A stretch of DNA of 64,000 nucleotides from Pseudomonas sp. 5P_3.1_Bac2 (GCF_025465995.1 NZ_JANLNY010000006.1:310001-374000); one strand, 5' to 3'. Shown: positions 26,896-35,521, counted from the stretch's first letter. Made by a program: numbers and translations. The notes: a model not told the origin generated them from the letters alone.

Positions 26896-28807
26896 CCCAG
26901 GCGCTGGTGGCGAACAGGCGGCAGCGGGCTTGCCCGATATTGGCGCGCTCAGCCGCTTGGCCAATGAGTTTTTTGCCAGCTTGCCGGGTGCGCCGACGCC
27001 AGGTGTGTCTGGCTTGGCTGTGCCCAGCCAGGCGGCGCCTAGCGCTGGTGGTTCGGCTCCTGGCGCGGCTTCGCCTAGCTTGCAGGCCCACGAGCCGGCC
27101 CAGCAGGGGCTACCGGCAGGGACGGCGGATGGCTATGACTTGGGCACGCCGCAGGCCTATACCGCAGCCATTCCGCAGGTGTATCCGGGGGCTTCGATTA
27201 TTGCTCCGAATGCCGGCGGGGTACCTGCACCATCGGCGTTTTACTTTGCTAATAACCAGCCAGCAGCTGGGGCGCCTACGCAAGACGTAGGGCAGGAGCC
27301 GGAAAGCACCGTGCAGGCGCAGAGCTTTGGCTTACCCGGTGGCGCTGAGCTTGCGCAAATCGTTCAGGGCATTGTCGCCGGGCAGCAACCGCAGCCTTTG
27401 GCGCTGGGTACAGGTAATGGGCCGCAGTCGGGCGGGCAGTTTTACTTTCTCGAACAAGCCGGGGCCAGTCAGCCCGGGCAAGGGCGGGGCAGTGAGCCAC
27501 GGCGGCCGGAGCAGGGGCGGTTTGACTCGGGCAGCAGTGCCCGTTTGCAGCCCGCGCCGGCCGGCCATGATCGCCCGCAGGGGCAAAGTGCCTTTGACGT
27601 GCATGCGGTGCGGCGGGATTTTCCGATCCTCAGTGAGCGGGTTAATGGCAAGCCACTGGTGTGGTTTGACAACGCCGCCACCACGCAAAAGCCGCAGGTG
27701 GTGATTGATCGGTTGGCTTACTTCTATCAACACGAGAACTCCAATATCCACCGCGCTGCCCATGAGCTGGCTGCTCGCGCCACCGATGCTTACGAAGGCG
27801 CACGCAACACTGCGGCACGTTTTCTCGGCGCGCGCTCCAGCGATGAAATCATCTTTGTTCGCGGTGCTACGGAGGGCATCAACCTGGTGGCCAATACCTT
27901 TGGCCGCAAGTACATCGGCGCCGGCGACGAGATTATCGTCTCGCACCTGGAGCACCACGCCAACATCGTGCCGTGGCAGCAATTAGCGGCCGAAGTCGGG
28001 GCGAAGATCAAGGTGATTCCGGTGGACGATTCGGGGCAAATCATCCTCGAAGAGTTCATCAAGCTGCTCTGCTCGCGTACTAAGTTGGTGGCCATTACCC
28101 AGGTCTCCAACGCCTTGGGCACGGTGACTCCCGTGGCGGAGATCATTGCCCTGGCCCATGGTGTGGGCGCGCGGGTACTGGTGGATGGAGCGCAGTCGGT
28201 GTCGCACTTGCGGGTGAATGTGCAGGCACTGGGGGCGGACTTCTTTATCTTCTCCGGGCACAAGATTTTTGGCCCAACTGGCATCGGTGTGGTCTACGGC
28301 AAAGCCGATTTGCTTGCCACGCTGCCGCCTTGGCAGGGTGGCGGCAATATGATTGCCGACGTGACCTTCGAGAAGACCCAGTATCAACCGGCACCGGCGC
28401 GATTTGAGGCCGGCACTGGCAACATTGCAGATGCGGTAGGGCTAGGCGCGGCGCTGGATTATGTCGAGCGTATCGGCCTGGAAAATATCTACCGCTATGA
28501 GCATGACTTGCTGGTGTACGCCACCCATGGTCTGCGGCAAATCCCCGGTTTGCGTCTGATCGGCACGGCGGCCCACAAGGCCAGCGTGTTGTCCTTTGTC
28601 CTCGACGGTTACCGTACAGAAGAGGTGGGCGCAGCGCTAAACCGCGAAGGCATCGCCGTGCGCTCCGGACACCACTGTGCGCAGCCGATCCTGCGCCGCT
28701 TTGGCGTGGAGGCTACGGTACGACCATCCCTGGCGTTCTATAACACCTACGCCGAGGTGGATTTGCTGGTGGATACCGTGCAGCGTTTAGCGCGCTATAA
28801 GCGTTAG
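26870..28807 (+). CDS. Encapsulated SufS-type cysteine desulfurase with disordered cargo domain
   Basis: A 645-residue PLP enzyme that removes sulfur from cysteine to give alanine and an enzyme persulfide. Residues 1-240 form a low-complexity Ala/Gly/Pro/Gln-rich region, the encapsulation domain of family 2A cargo, with islands LPDIGALSRLANEFFASLPG (21-40), AFYFANNQ (123-130), GAELAQIVQGIV (158-169) and FYFLEQAG (191-198). The catalytic domain (241-645) is SufS-like: PLP lysine K465 in SGHK and persulfide Cys603 in RSGHHCAQP. The ATG at 26870 lies inside the encapsulin gene (26-bp overlap, GGAGG at 26853-26857), coupling shell and cargo synthesis. A perfect hairpin at 28875-28906 ends the operon. 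Confidence 0.95.
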   Translation: MTIQTPTSNPGAGGEQAAAGLPDIGALSRLANEFFASLPGAPTPGVSGLAVPSQAAPSAGGSAPGAASPSLQAHEPAQQGLPAGTADGYDLGTPQAYTAAIPQVYPGASIIAPNAGGVPAPSAFYFANNQPAAGAPTQDVGQEPESTVQAQSFGLPGGAELAQIVQGIVAGQQPQPLALGTGNGPQSGGQFYFLEQAGASQPGQGRGSEPRRPEQGRFDSGSSARLQPAPAGHDRPQGQSAFDVHAVRRDFPILSERVNGKPLVWFDNAATTQKPQVVIDRLAYFYQHENSNIHRAAHELAARATDAYEGARNTAARFLGARSSDEIIFVRGATEGINLVANTFGRKYIGAGDEIIVSHLEHHANIVPWQQLAAEVGAKIKVIPVDDSGQIILEEFIKLLCSRTKLVAITQVSNALGTVTPVAEIIALAHGVGARVLVDGAQSVSHLRVNVQALGADFFIFSGHKIFGPTGIGVVYGKADLLATLPPWQGGGNMIADVTFEKTQYQPAPARFEAGTGNIADAVGLGAALDYVERIGLENIYRYEHDLLVYATHGLRQIPGLRLIGTAAHKASVLSFVLDGYRTEEVGAALNREGIAVRSGHHCAQPILRRFGVEATVRPSLAFYNTYAEVDLLVDTVQRLARYKR

Positions 28808-28874
28808 TTTGGCTATGGCGCAGCGGCGTTTTAAGCGCTGCGCCATGCTAAGCAAGCGCTAAGGGAAACATGGC

Positions 28875-28908
28875 AACGCCGCGATTGTGTAAGCAGTCGC
28901 GGCGTTTT
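28875..28908 (+). terminator. Terminator of the encapsulin operon
   Basis: Perfect 10-bp stem AACGCCGCGA (28875-28884)/TCGCGGCGTT (28897-28906), 12-nt loop, ending in TTTT. Confidence 0.85.
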
Positions 28909-28992
28909 GCTGTGTGCTGTTTGCTTGAATAGTGGCTTGAGCCGGTAGCGCTGTTTGACCGTTGTGCACGGTGCTGTGCTGCCTGCAGATAG

Positions 28993-29032
28993 CAGCAAAC
29001 CCGACTGCGGTGCGCCGCAGTCGGGTTTGCTG
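28993..29032. terminator. Long perfect hairpin between convergent operons
   Basis: Perfect 18-bp stem with a 4-nt loop TGCG: arm CAGCAAACCCGACTGCGG at 28993-29010, complement at 29015-29032. Placed between the encapsulin operon and the convergent rhodanese gene, so it can stop transcription from both sides. Confidence 0.8.
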
Positions 29033-29058
29033 GGGTGGTTGAGGTTTACCTGCGGCGT

Positions 29059-30642
29059 TTAGATCACATAAAAACCGTGGGTGCCGTCGCGGCTCAGTTG
29101 CTCCACTAGGCCGAACTCCCAGTCCAGATAGCCTTGCATGGCTTCACGAGGGTTATCGGTGCCTTCATAGGGGCGGCGATAACGATCGCTGCGCGGCACG
29201 GCTAGGCGCTGCTCGCCAGCTTCCAGCGGCAAGGCGGCAGCGGCCCAAGCGCCGTGGCCACCCTCCAGAACATACACCGGCTTGTTGGTCAGCTCTTGCA
29301 GTTCGGCCACGACAAAGCGTGCCAGCAGGCTGCTGCCGCAGGTCAGCACATAGCGCTCAGCCACTGGGATCTGCTCCAAGGCTTGCGGCAGTTGCGCGCG
29401 AATCGCCCACCAGGCGCCGGGGATATGTCGGGCGACATAATTGGCGCTGGAGGTGAAGTCCAGCACTTGGGTGTCGCCAGCGGCCAGCCACTGCGTCAGG
29501 GTTTGTGGATCGATCGCTGGCGGTTGTGGCACGGGCGGCAGTGGCGCCTGCCACGCGCCGGTTTGGCTGAACGCGCTGCGCTCCAGAGCATCGAGCACAT
29601 AGACCTGCCAACCCATCTGGGCCAGCCAAGAGGCACTCATATTGGCGCGCACGCCATCGTCGTCGACCAACACCAAGCGGGCACCGCGCACGCTGGCGAA
29701 GTGATCGGTTTCCTGCACCAGTTGGCCACCTGGAGTAGAGCGGGCGCCAGGCAGGTGACCGGCTTCAAATTCTTCCGGAGTGCGCACATCAAACAGGTAA
29801 GTGGTGCGGCTGGCGTCAGCTTGCCAGAGGGTTAAATCCTCCAAGCTGGCGCGGCCTACACGGGCTTTGTCGGCCACGGCGCGGGCCGACTGGGCGGCAG
29901 TTTGTTGCGTGCTGCTGCTGACCTCAGGAAAGCGGCGGCTCTGGCCGTGCTCGAGTTTTTGTCCGGCCAAGGTCCAGCCGATAGTGCCATTACGCAGGGC
30001 CGCCACCGGGTTGGGGATGCCCGCATTAACCAGAGACTGGGTGCCGATAATGCTGCGCGTACGCCCAGCGCAGTTAACGATGATTTGCGTGTTGGGGTTA
30101 GGCGCCAATTCACGGGCGCGCAGGACCAGCTCCGCCCCCGGTACGCTGATGCCGCTGGGGATGCTCATGGTCTGGTATTCATCAAAGCGCCGCGCATCCA
30201 ACACCACCACATCGGCGTGCTGCTCAAGCAGGGCTTGCACTTCCTCCGCAGCTAGGGATGGGGTATGGCGCTGGCTTTCCACCAACTCGCCAAAGGCTTT
30301 GCTGGGTACGTTGACGTCGCGGAACAGCTCACCGCCGGCATCGCGCCAGCCGGTTAAGCCGCCCGCCAACAGCGCCACGTCGACATAACCCAGCGCTTGT
30401 AGGCGTTTAACCGCCTGCAGGGCCAGGCCTTCACCGTCGTCATACAGGGTGATTGACGTGTCGCGGCGGGGCACTCGCGCATAGATTTCCAGCTCAAGTT
30501 TCGACAGCGCAATATTGGCAGCAAACAACGGGTGCTCTTCGGCGAATGGCGCTTCTTCGCGCACATCAATCAAGGCCAGCTCTTGCTTATCTAACAATGC
30601 TTGGCGGATGGCGGCGTAACTGCGGGTTGGGATTGCGCTCAT
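29059..30642 (-). CDS. Four-domain rhodanese (thiosulfate/persulfide sulfurtransferase-like)
   Basis: A 527-residue cytoplasmic protein with four rhodanese domains at about 8-108, 130-230, 265-355 and 380-475. Domains 2 and 4 keep a catalytic cysteine (C191 in NCAGRTRS, C435 in TCGSSLLA); domains 1 and 3 have Asp-rich loops instead (DDGEG near 68, DDDGVR near 327) and are probably structural. A C-terminal tail (RSDRYRRPYEG..., about 485-527) is unique to this family. It overlaps the upstream thiol dioxygenase gene by four bases, the same pair as the PA2602-PA2603 genes I recall from P. aeruginosa. It probably handles sulfane sulfur or sulfite released during thiol breakdown. Confidence 0.9.
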   Translation of the reverse strand: MSAIPTRSYAAIRQALLDKQELALIDVREEAPFAEEHPLFAANIALSKLELEIYARVPRRDTSITLYDDGEGLALQAVKRLQALGYVDVALLAGGLTGWRDAGGELFRDVNVPSKAFGELVESQRHTPSLAAEEVQALLEQHADVVVLDARRFDEYQTMSIPSGISVPGAELVLRARELAPNPNTQIIVNCAGRTRSIIGTQSLVNAGIPNPVAALRNGTIGWTLAGQKLEHGQSRRFPEVSSSTQQTAAQSARAVADKARVGRASLEDLTLWQADASRTTYLFDVRTPEEFEAGHLPGARSTPGGQLVQETDHFASVRGARLVLVDDDGVRANMSASWLAQMGWQVYVLDALERSAFSQTGAWQAPLPPVPQPPAIDPQTLTQWLAAGDTQVLDFTSSANYVARHIPGAWWAIRAQLPQALEQIPVAERYVLTCGSSLLARFVVAELQELTNKPVYVLEGGHGAWAAAALPLEAGEQRLAVPRSDRYRRPYEGTDNPREAMQGYLDWEFGLVEQLSRDGTHGFYVI

Positions 30643-31244
30643 GCAAGGTTCTCTTTCGACAGGTCCCAGAGATTGGGCAAGTGGAGGTTGGAATAGCCGG
30701 AGATAAAGGCTTTTTCGCTGCCATCAGGTTGGTAAACGGCGCGGCGCACAGCGCCGATATTGCCGCCATACACATGGATGCTGATTGAGGTTCGATCGCT
30801 AAAGGCATTGCTGACTTGATGGATATCGCCCACCTGCGGAGATACCGCTTCCACATCGCCGGGCTCTAAACGCACGAGCGCGCCCTCGGCGTGCAGGCCG
30901 CCATCAGGATGATGATTAAAGCCCTGGGCTAACTCAGCTCCGCGCAACATGCCGATCAGGCCCCACACCCGGTGATCATGCACCGGCGTGGTTTGCCCAG
31001 GGCCCCAGACAAAACTCACCACCGAGAAACGCTGGCGCGAGTCGCAGTGCAGGAGAAATTGCTGGTAACGCTCTGGGTTAGGTTGGGCGAACTCATCGGG
31101 TAGCCAGTCGTCATGGCTGACCAGTTGCTTAAGCAGTTGGCTGCCTTGTTCAAGAATCACCCCCTCTGTCGGCTGGCGGTCTAGCAGGGCGGCGAGTTGA
31201 TCAATAAAGCTGCGTAGCCGGTGCAGTTGGAGTGGCTTGCTCAT
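30639..31244 (-). CDS. 3-mercaptopropionate dioxygenase (thiol dioxygenase)
   Basis: Cupin-fold iron thiol dioxygenase of 201 residues that oxidises 3-mercaptopropionate (and cysteine weakly) to the sulfinic acid. With the ATG at 31244 the numbering equals Azotobacter/Pseudomonas 3MDO: iron ligands His89, His91 and His142; the Ser155-His157-Tyr159 triad; Gln62 where cysteine dioxygenases have an Arg; and Arg168. This residue match decides both the start (an ATG four codons upstream is less likely) and the identity over cysteine dioxygenase. Operon with the four-domain rhodanese. Divergent from the SsuD-like operon across 478 bp. Confidence 0.88.
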   Translation of the reverse strand: MSKPLQLHRLRSFIDQLAALLDRQPTEGVILEQGSQLLKQLVSHDDWLPDEFAQPNPERYQQFLLHCDSRQRFSVVSFVWGPGQTTPVHDHRVWGLIGMLRGAELAQGFNHHPDGGLHAEGALVRLEPGDVEAVSPQVGDIHQVSNAFSDRTSISIHVYGGNIGAVRRAVYQPDGSEKAFISGYSNLHLPNLWDLSKENLA

Positions 31245-31722
31245 AGGGATATCCATGGTTCGATGAGGCTAAGGTAACAACCAACTTAACATCATTAAAA
31301 TTCAATTTATTCATAAGCTAATATGCGAATCTAGAATCTATCTGCCGATGGCTGATGCATTCGTGCCGGTTCCTCGCTGTGCCCGTGCCCGCCAACCTGA
31401 GCTGAGTCTTAGGCAATCTATACCCGTTACTACGCCGCTGTCTGTGCTCCATCAACAGACGCTCGCCTAGCTCGCAGCTTTGCCAGGAACAACGCTGTAG
31501 TGCAAGCATTCTGAGCCATGTCTCGCCACGCTAAAAATGCGTAACAGGCAAAATTTGACGAATATTGAATGCCTGTTTTGCATATTAGGTTATGCCTAAA
31601 TTGAATTTCACAGCGAGAGAGGATGTCATTACTTTTATAAGTGTTCGTTAGGCATCAGTGTCTTCTTATAATCAAAAGACCGATTGCGCTGGCTAAATGC
31701 ACAACCTACACAGGAGCGCATC
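31245..31722. promoter_or_regulatory. Divergent control region of thiol dioxygenase and SsuD-like operons
   Basis: 478-bp gap with no supported gene. AT-rich near both ends: TTCATAA at 31310-31316 on the dioxygenase side, and a nested inverted repeat GCATA/TATGC (31580-31584/31590-31594) with TTAGG/CCTAA (31585-31589/31595-31599) on the monooxygenase side. AGGAG at 31712-31716 is the ribosome site of the next gene. Confidence 0.5.
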
Positions 31723-32808
31723 ATGCGCGCTGAAATTATCGGCATGATCACTGCCACTCCCAGCGCGGAGGTCGATCAGCCCCTCGGCCAAGCCGTGGAC
31801 CCAGAGTTCGTTCGGCGTTTTGCGCAAGCCCATGAGCAGGCCGGTTTTGACAAGGCTCTGGTTGGTTACTTCTCCAATGGCGCTGAAGGCGCGGTAGTCA
31901 GCTCGTTTATTGCGGCAGCCACCCAGCGCTTGGGCATCCTCCTGGCGTATCGCCCAGGAGTGATTGCTCCACCGTTGGCGGCGCGCCAGTTGGCGACTCT
32001 GGATCAGTTCAGCAATGGCCGCTTGGCCTTGAATGTGATCAGCGGCGGCAGCGATGCCGATCAGCAGCGTGATGGTGACTGGCTCGATCACGATCAACGC
32101 TACGCCCGTACCGATGAATACCTGAGCATCCTCAAACGGATCTGGATGGCCGAAGGCCCCGTCGATCATCAGGGTGCCCATTACCACTTCAAGGGTGCGC
32201 TACCTAACGTGCGCACCGTGCAGCAACCGCATATCCCAATCTATTTCAGTGGCAGCTCGCCGGCGGCTATCGAGGTGGCAGCGCGCCATGCCGACACCTA
32301 CATGCTGTGGGGCGAGCCGTTGGCGGACTTCAGTGCCCATGTGCGCCAGGTGCGGGCTGCGGCGCAGGCCCAGGGCCGTACTCCGCGTATCTCGGTGTCA
32401 TTCCGGCCGATTGTGGCGGACAGCGAAGAGGCCGCGTGGAAGCGCGCCGCAGAAATCCTTGAGCGCATCCGCGATAACCGCCAGCGCTTGGGTTTGCCGA
32501 TCAGCCAGCACGCACCGAGCAACGCCGGCTCCCAGCGTTTGCTGGCTGCGGCCCAACGCGGCGAGGTGTTGGATGAACGCCTGTGGATGGGCGTGGCGCG
32601 CTTGACTGGCGCGCAGTGGAACTCCACCGCTTTGGTCGGCACCCCGGAGCAGGTGGCGCAGTCCTTGGGCCGCTACTGGCAGGCAGGGGCTAACACCTTT
32701 TTGCTGCGCGGCTTCGATCCTCTGGAAGACGCCGAACGCTACGGCCGTGGCCTGATTCCGGCCATTCACGAACAGATCAATGCCCTGCAAACACGCCGGG
32801 CCGGTTAA
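31723..32808 (+). CDS. SsuD-like FMNH2-dependent (luciferase-like) monooxygenase 1
   Basis: A 361-residue luciferase-like flavin monooxygenase of the alkanesulfonate monooxygenase group; such enzymes use FMNH2 and O2 to release sulfite from sulfonates. Family blocks are RPGVIAPPLAARQLATLD (76-93), NVISGGSDADQQRDGDWLDH (104-123), YFSGSSPAAIEVAARHAD (174-191) and the phosphate-binding end STALVGTPEQV (301-311). From memory of E. coli SsuD, the segment holding its His228 reads SVSFRPI here, with Arg in place of His, and the region of SsuD Arg297 is also changed, so it is a divergent subfamily. Start ATG has AGGAG seven bases upstream. No flavin reductase gene is in the window. Confidence 0.88.
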   Translation: MRAEIIGMITATPSAEVDQPLGQAVDPEFVRRFAQAHEQAGFDKALVGYFSNGAEGAVVSSFIAAATQRLGILLAYRPGVIAPPLAARQLATLDQFSNGRLALNVISGGSDADQQRDGDWLDHDQRYARTDEYLSILKRIWMAEGPVDHQGAHYHFKGALPNVRTVQQPHIPIYFSGSSPAAIEVAARHADTYMLWGEPLADFSAHVRQVRAAAQAQGRTPRISVSFRPIVADSEEAAWKRAAEILERIRDNRQRLGLPISQHAPSNAGSQRLLAAAQRGEVLDERLWMGVARLTGAQWNSTALVGTPEQVAQSLGRYWQAGANTFLLRGFDPLEDAERYGRGLIPAIHEQINALQTRRAG

Positions 32809-32825
32809 GACTTGGAGAGTGCTCG

Positions 32826-33770
32826 ATGAAGTTGTTGCAGGTGTTGCGTACCAGCCTAGCCACCTTGGCTATCCTCAGTCCGCTAAGCCAAGCCCTTGAG
32901 CAGCAGGTGCTGACCGTGGGTGATCAGAACTACTACAACATCCGCGCCTCGGTGGAAGCATCCGGGGTGCTGAAAGACGCGCCGTATAAGGTCGAGTGGA
33001 AGCACTTTCAGTCAGCTGCACCAGTAGCGGAGGGGCTGGAAGTTGGCGCGTTGGATCTGGGCTTTCTTGGCGATTCAGGTTTTATTTTTCTGGCCGCGAA
33101 AGGCGCGCCGGTGAAGTTGATCGGCGTGTCGCGGCAAAACCCCGACACCATCGCATTGCTGGTGGCGAAAGATTCCACGGCGAAATCCATCGCCGACCTT
33201 AAAGGCAAAAAAGTCGCCTATTGGCCCGGCGCCTGGAGCCAGCAATTAACCCTGCGCGCGTTGGATAAAGCCGGCTTGCCCCACGACTACGTCGAGTGGG
33301 TCAAGTTGATGCCGATTGATGCCGCGGCGGCATTGCCCAGTGGCAGCATTGATGCCTTCCCGGTGTGGGAGCCCTATATCTCGCAGCAGGTGGTCTTCAG
33401 TGGTGCTAGGCCGATTATCACCGCCCGCGATTTGATGCCGGGCTTGTCCAGCATCGCCGTCAACGCTCAATCGATTGAGCCCAAGCGTGCGCAGATCAAT
33501 GATTTTCTCGGCCGTTTGAGCAAGGCGCGGGCTTGGGTTGAAGCGAACAAACAGAGCTACGCCAAGCATTGGGCGCAGAAGGCCAACCTTGATGAAGCCG
33601 TGGCGCAGAACTGGATCGGCCACGCCAAAATGAGCATCGGCCCGGTGGATGCACAGGCCGCCAAGGACTACCAAGACACTGCCAATTTCCTCGTCGAAAC
33701 CGGCGCGCTGCCTAAGGCGTTCGACACCAGCAGCATCATCGACACTTCTTTTAGCCAGGCATATCCATAA
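32826..33770 (+). CDS. Sulfonate-type ABC substrate-binding protein without its own permease
   Basis: Periplasmic binding protein (314 residues) of the SsuA family with a signal peptide of about 23 residues ending LSQALEQQ and fold strand QVLTVGDQNYYN. It lies between two SsuD-like monooxygenases, 17 bp after the first and 15 bp before the second, with no permease or ATPase in this operon. It may dock on the importer at 38225-41000 or elsewhere. It contains no Cys and three internal Met. Confidence 0.87.
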   Translation: MKLLQVLRTSLATLAILSPLSQALEQQVLTVGDQNYYNIRASVEASGVLKDAPYKVEWKHFQSAAPVAEGLEVGALDLGFLGDSGFIFLAAKGAPVKLIGVSRQNPDTIALLVAKDSTAKSIADLKGKKVAYWPGAWSQQLTLRALDKAGLPHDYVEWVKLMPIDAAAALPSGSIDAFPVWEPYISQQVVFSGARPIITARDLMPGLSSIAVNAQSIEPKRAQINDFLGRLSKARAWVEANKQSYAKHWAQKANLDEAVAQNWIGHAKMSIGPVDAQAAKDYQDTANFLVETGALPKAFDTSSIIDTSFSQAYP

Positions 33771-33785
33771 GGGTAGGGCGACTCC

Positions 33786-34862
33786 ATGAGCATTCAATTT
33801 ATCGGCATGATCGGCCACCGTCTGAACACTGAAACCATCGCCGCCAGCGGCCCGGTGTTCGATAAGGACTACATCGTGCAAAGCGCCCAAGCCCACGAAG
33901 CGGCAGGCTTTGACCGGGTATTGGTGGGTTATTGGTCCGATCAGCCGGATGGATTTTTAGTCACTGCGCTGGCGGGGCTGTCCACGGCCAAACTTAACTT
34001 CCTCTTGGCCCATCGTCCGGGGTTTGTCGCGCCGACCTTGGCTGCGCGCAAACTGGCGAGCCTTGATCATCTACTGGATGGCCGTTTGGCCCTGCACGTG
34101 ATCAGCGGCGGCAGCGACCCTGAGCAGCGTAAGGATGGCGACTGGCTCGACCACGACCAGCGCTATACGCGCAGCGCCGAGTTTCTTAAGGTGCTGCGCC
34201 AGGTGTGGAGCAGCGACCAGCCGTTCGATCATCAAGGCACCCATTACCAGGCGCAGCAAGCCTTCTCGGCGATTAAACCGGTACAGGGCAAACTGCCGAT
34301 TTACTTCGGTGGCTCCTCGCCGGCGGCACTGCAAGTGGCCGGTGAACATGCCGATGTGTATGCGTTGTGGGGCGAGTCGCTGGCGCAAACCCGCGAGACT
34401 ATCGAACGCGTGCGCGCCGAGGCCGCTAAGCATGGCCGCGAGGTGCAGTTCAGTGTGTCGTTCCGGCCGATTATTGCTGACACTGAAGAGGCCGCTTGGG
34501 CCAAGGCTGAAGCCATTTTGCAGCGCGCCCAAGAGCGCATCAGCAGTGCCGGCGCGGTGTTACCGGCGAAGAACGAGAGCGTCGGCGCTCAGCGTCTACG
34601 TGATATCGCCGCCCAAGGTGCGGTGGTGGACAAGCGCCTGTGGACCGGCATCGCCAAGCTGGTTGGGGGTGGGCACAACTCCACGGCGCTGGTTGGCACG
34701 CCCGAGCAAGTCGCCGATGCCTTGCTGGAGTATTACGACCTGGGGGTAACTACCTTCCTGGTCCGCGGTTTTGACCCCATCGTCGATGCCACCGACTATG
34801 GCCGCGAGCTGCTACCACTGACCCGCGCCAAAGTAGCGGCGCGCCAAGCGCAAGTGGCATGA
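33786..34862 (+). CDS. SsuD-like FMNH2-dependent (luciferase-like) monooxygenase 2
   Basis: A 358-residue paralogue of the monooxygenase at 31723, sharing blocks RPGFVAPTLAARKLASLD, HVISGGSDPEQRKDGDWLDH, YFGGSSPAALQVAGEHAD and STALVGTPEQVADALLEYY, and the same SVSFRPI segment where SsuD has its active-site His. The two enzymes probably act on different sulfonates or sulfones brought in through the binding protein encoded between them; this is inference. Only two Met (positions 1 and 8) and no Cys in 358 residues. Its stop is followed within ten bases by the tandem-repeat array. Confidence 0.88.
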   Translation: MSIQFIGMIGHRLNTETIAASGPVFDKDYIVQSAQAHEAAGFDRVLVGYWSDQPDGFLVTALAGLSTAKLNFLLAHRPGFVAPTLAARKLASLDHLLDGRLALHVISGGSDPEQRKDGDWLDHDQRYTRSAEFLKVLRQVWSSDQPFDHQGTHYQAQQAFSAIKPVQGKLPIYFGGSSPAALQVAGEHADVYALWGESLAQTRETIERVRAEAAKHGREVQFSVSFRPIIADTEEAAWAKAEAILQRAQERISSAGAVLPAKNESVGAQRLRDIAAQGAVVDKRLWTGIAKLVGGGHNSTALVGTPEQVADALLEYYDLGVTTFLVRGFDPIVDATDYGRELLPLTRAKVAARQAQVA

Positions 34863-34868
34863 ACTGGC

Positions 34869-35521
34869 GTAGGCTGGTCAACGCCGCGCAGCGGCTTGGC
34901 CACCGCCATTTGCTGAGCATTGGATATGTAATGCTCGTAGGGTGTGTGAAGCCGCGCAGCGGCCTTCACGCGCCGAGTCGCGGGCAACCCAAGCTCCCCA
35001 CAAAACCCAAGGCGGCCAAGCTTCGCGTTGACCGCCCTACGTCGAGGTCGGACGTGCCCGTGGAGGGGAATGGGTAGGGTGGTCAACGCCGCGCAGCGGC
35101 TTGGCCACCAAGGTTTGCCGGGCATTGGATATGTAATGCTCGTAGGGTGTGTGAAGCCGCGCAACGGCCTTCACGCGCCGAGTCGCGGGCAACCCAAGCT
35201 CCCCACAAAACCCAAGGCGGCCAAGCTTCGCGTTGACCGCCCTACGTCGAGGTCGGACGTGCCCATCGGAGGGGAATGGGTAGGGTGGTCAACGCCGCGC
35301 AGCGGCTTGGCCACCAAGGTTTGCCGAGCATCGGATATGTAATGCTCGTAGGGTGTGTGAAGCCGCGCAGCGGCCTTCACGCACCGAGTCGCGGGCAACC
35401 CAAGCTCCCCGCAAAACCCAAGGCGGCCAAGCTTCGCGTTGACCGCCCTACGTCGAGGTCGGACGTGCCCATCGGAGGGGAATGGGTAGGGTGGTCAACG
35501 CCGCGCAGCGGCTTGGCCACC
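34869..35521. repeat. Tandem array of a 206-bp intergenic repeat (three copies plus a partial)
   Basis: Units start at 34869, 35074, 35280 and 35486 (spacing 205, 206, 206); the last is cut after about 36 bp. Each unit holds three REP-like parts: GTAGGGTGGTCAACGCCGCG..., GTAGGGTGTGTGAAGCCGCG..., and an inverted GCTTCGCGTTGACCGCCCTA. Copies differ at only a few bases. A diverged single copy lies at 41411-41601. Open frames inside it are repeat artefacts. It separates the monooxygenase operon from the convergent AraC gene and could form strong mRNA hairpins. Confidence 0.9.

Noticed and set aside
34869..35521. Tandem repeats considered as a CRISPR array
   Set aside because: Repeats are about 206 bp and directly adjacent with no unique spacers and no cas genes nearby.
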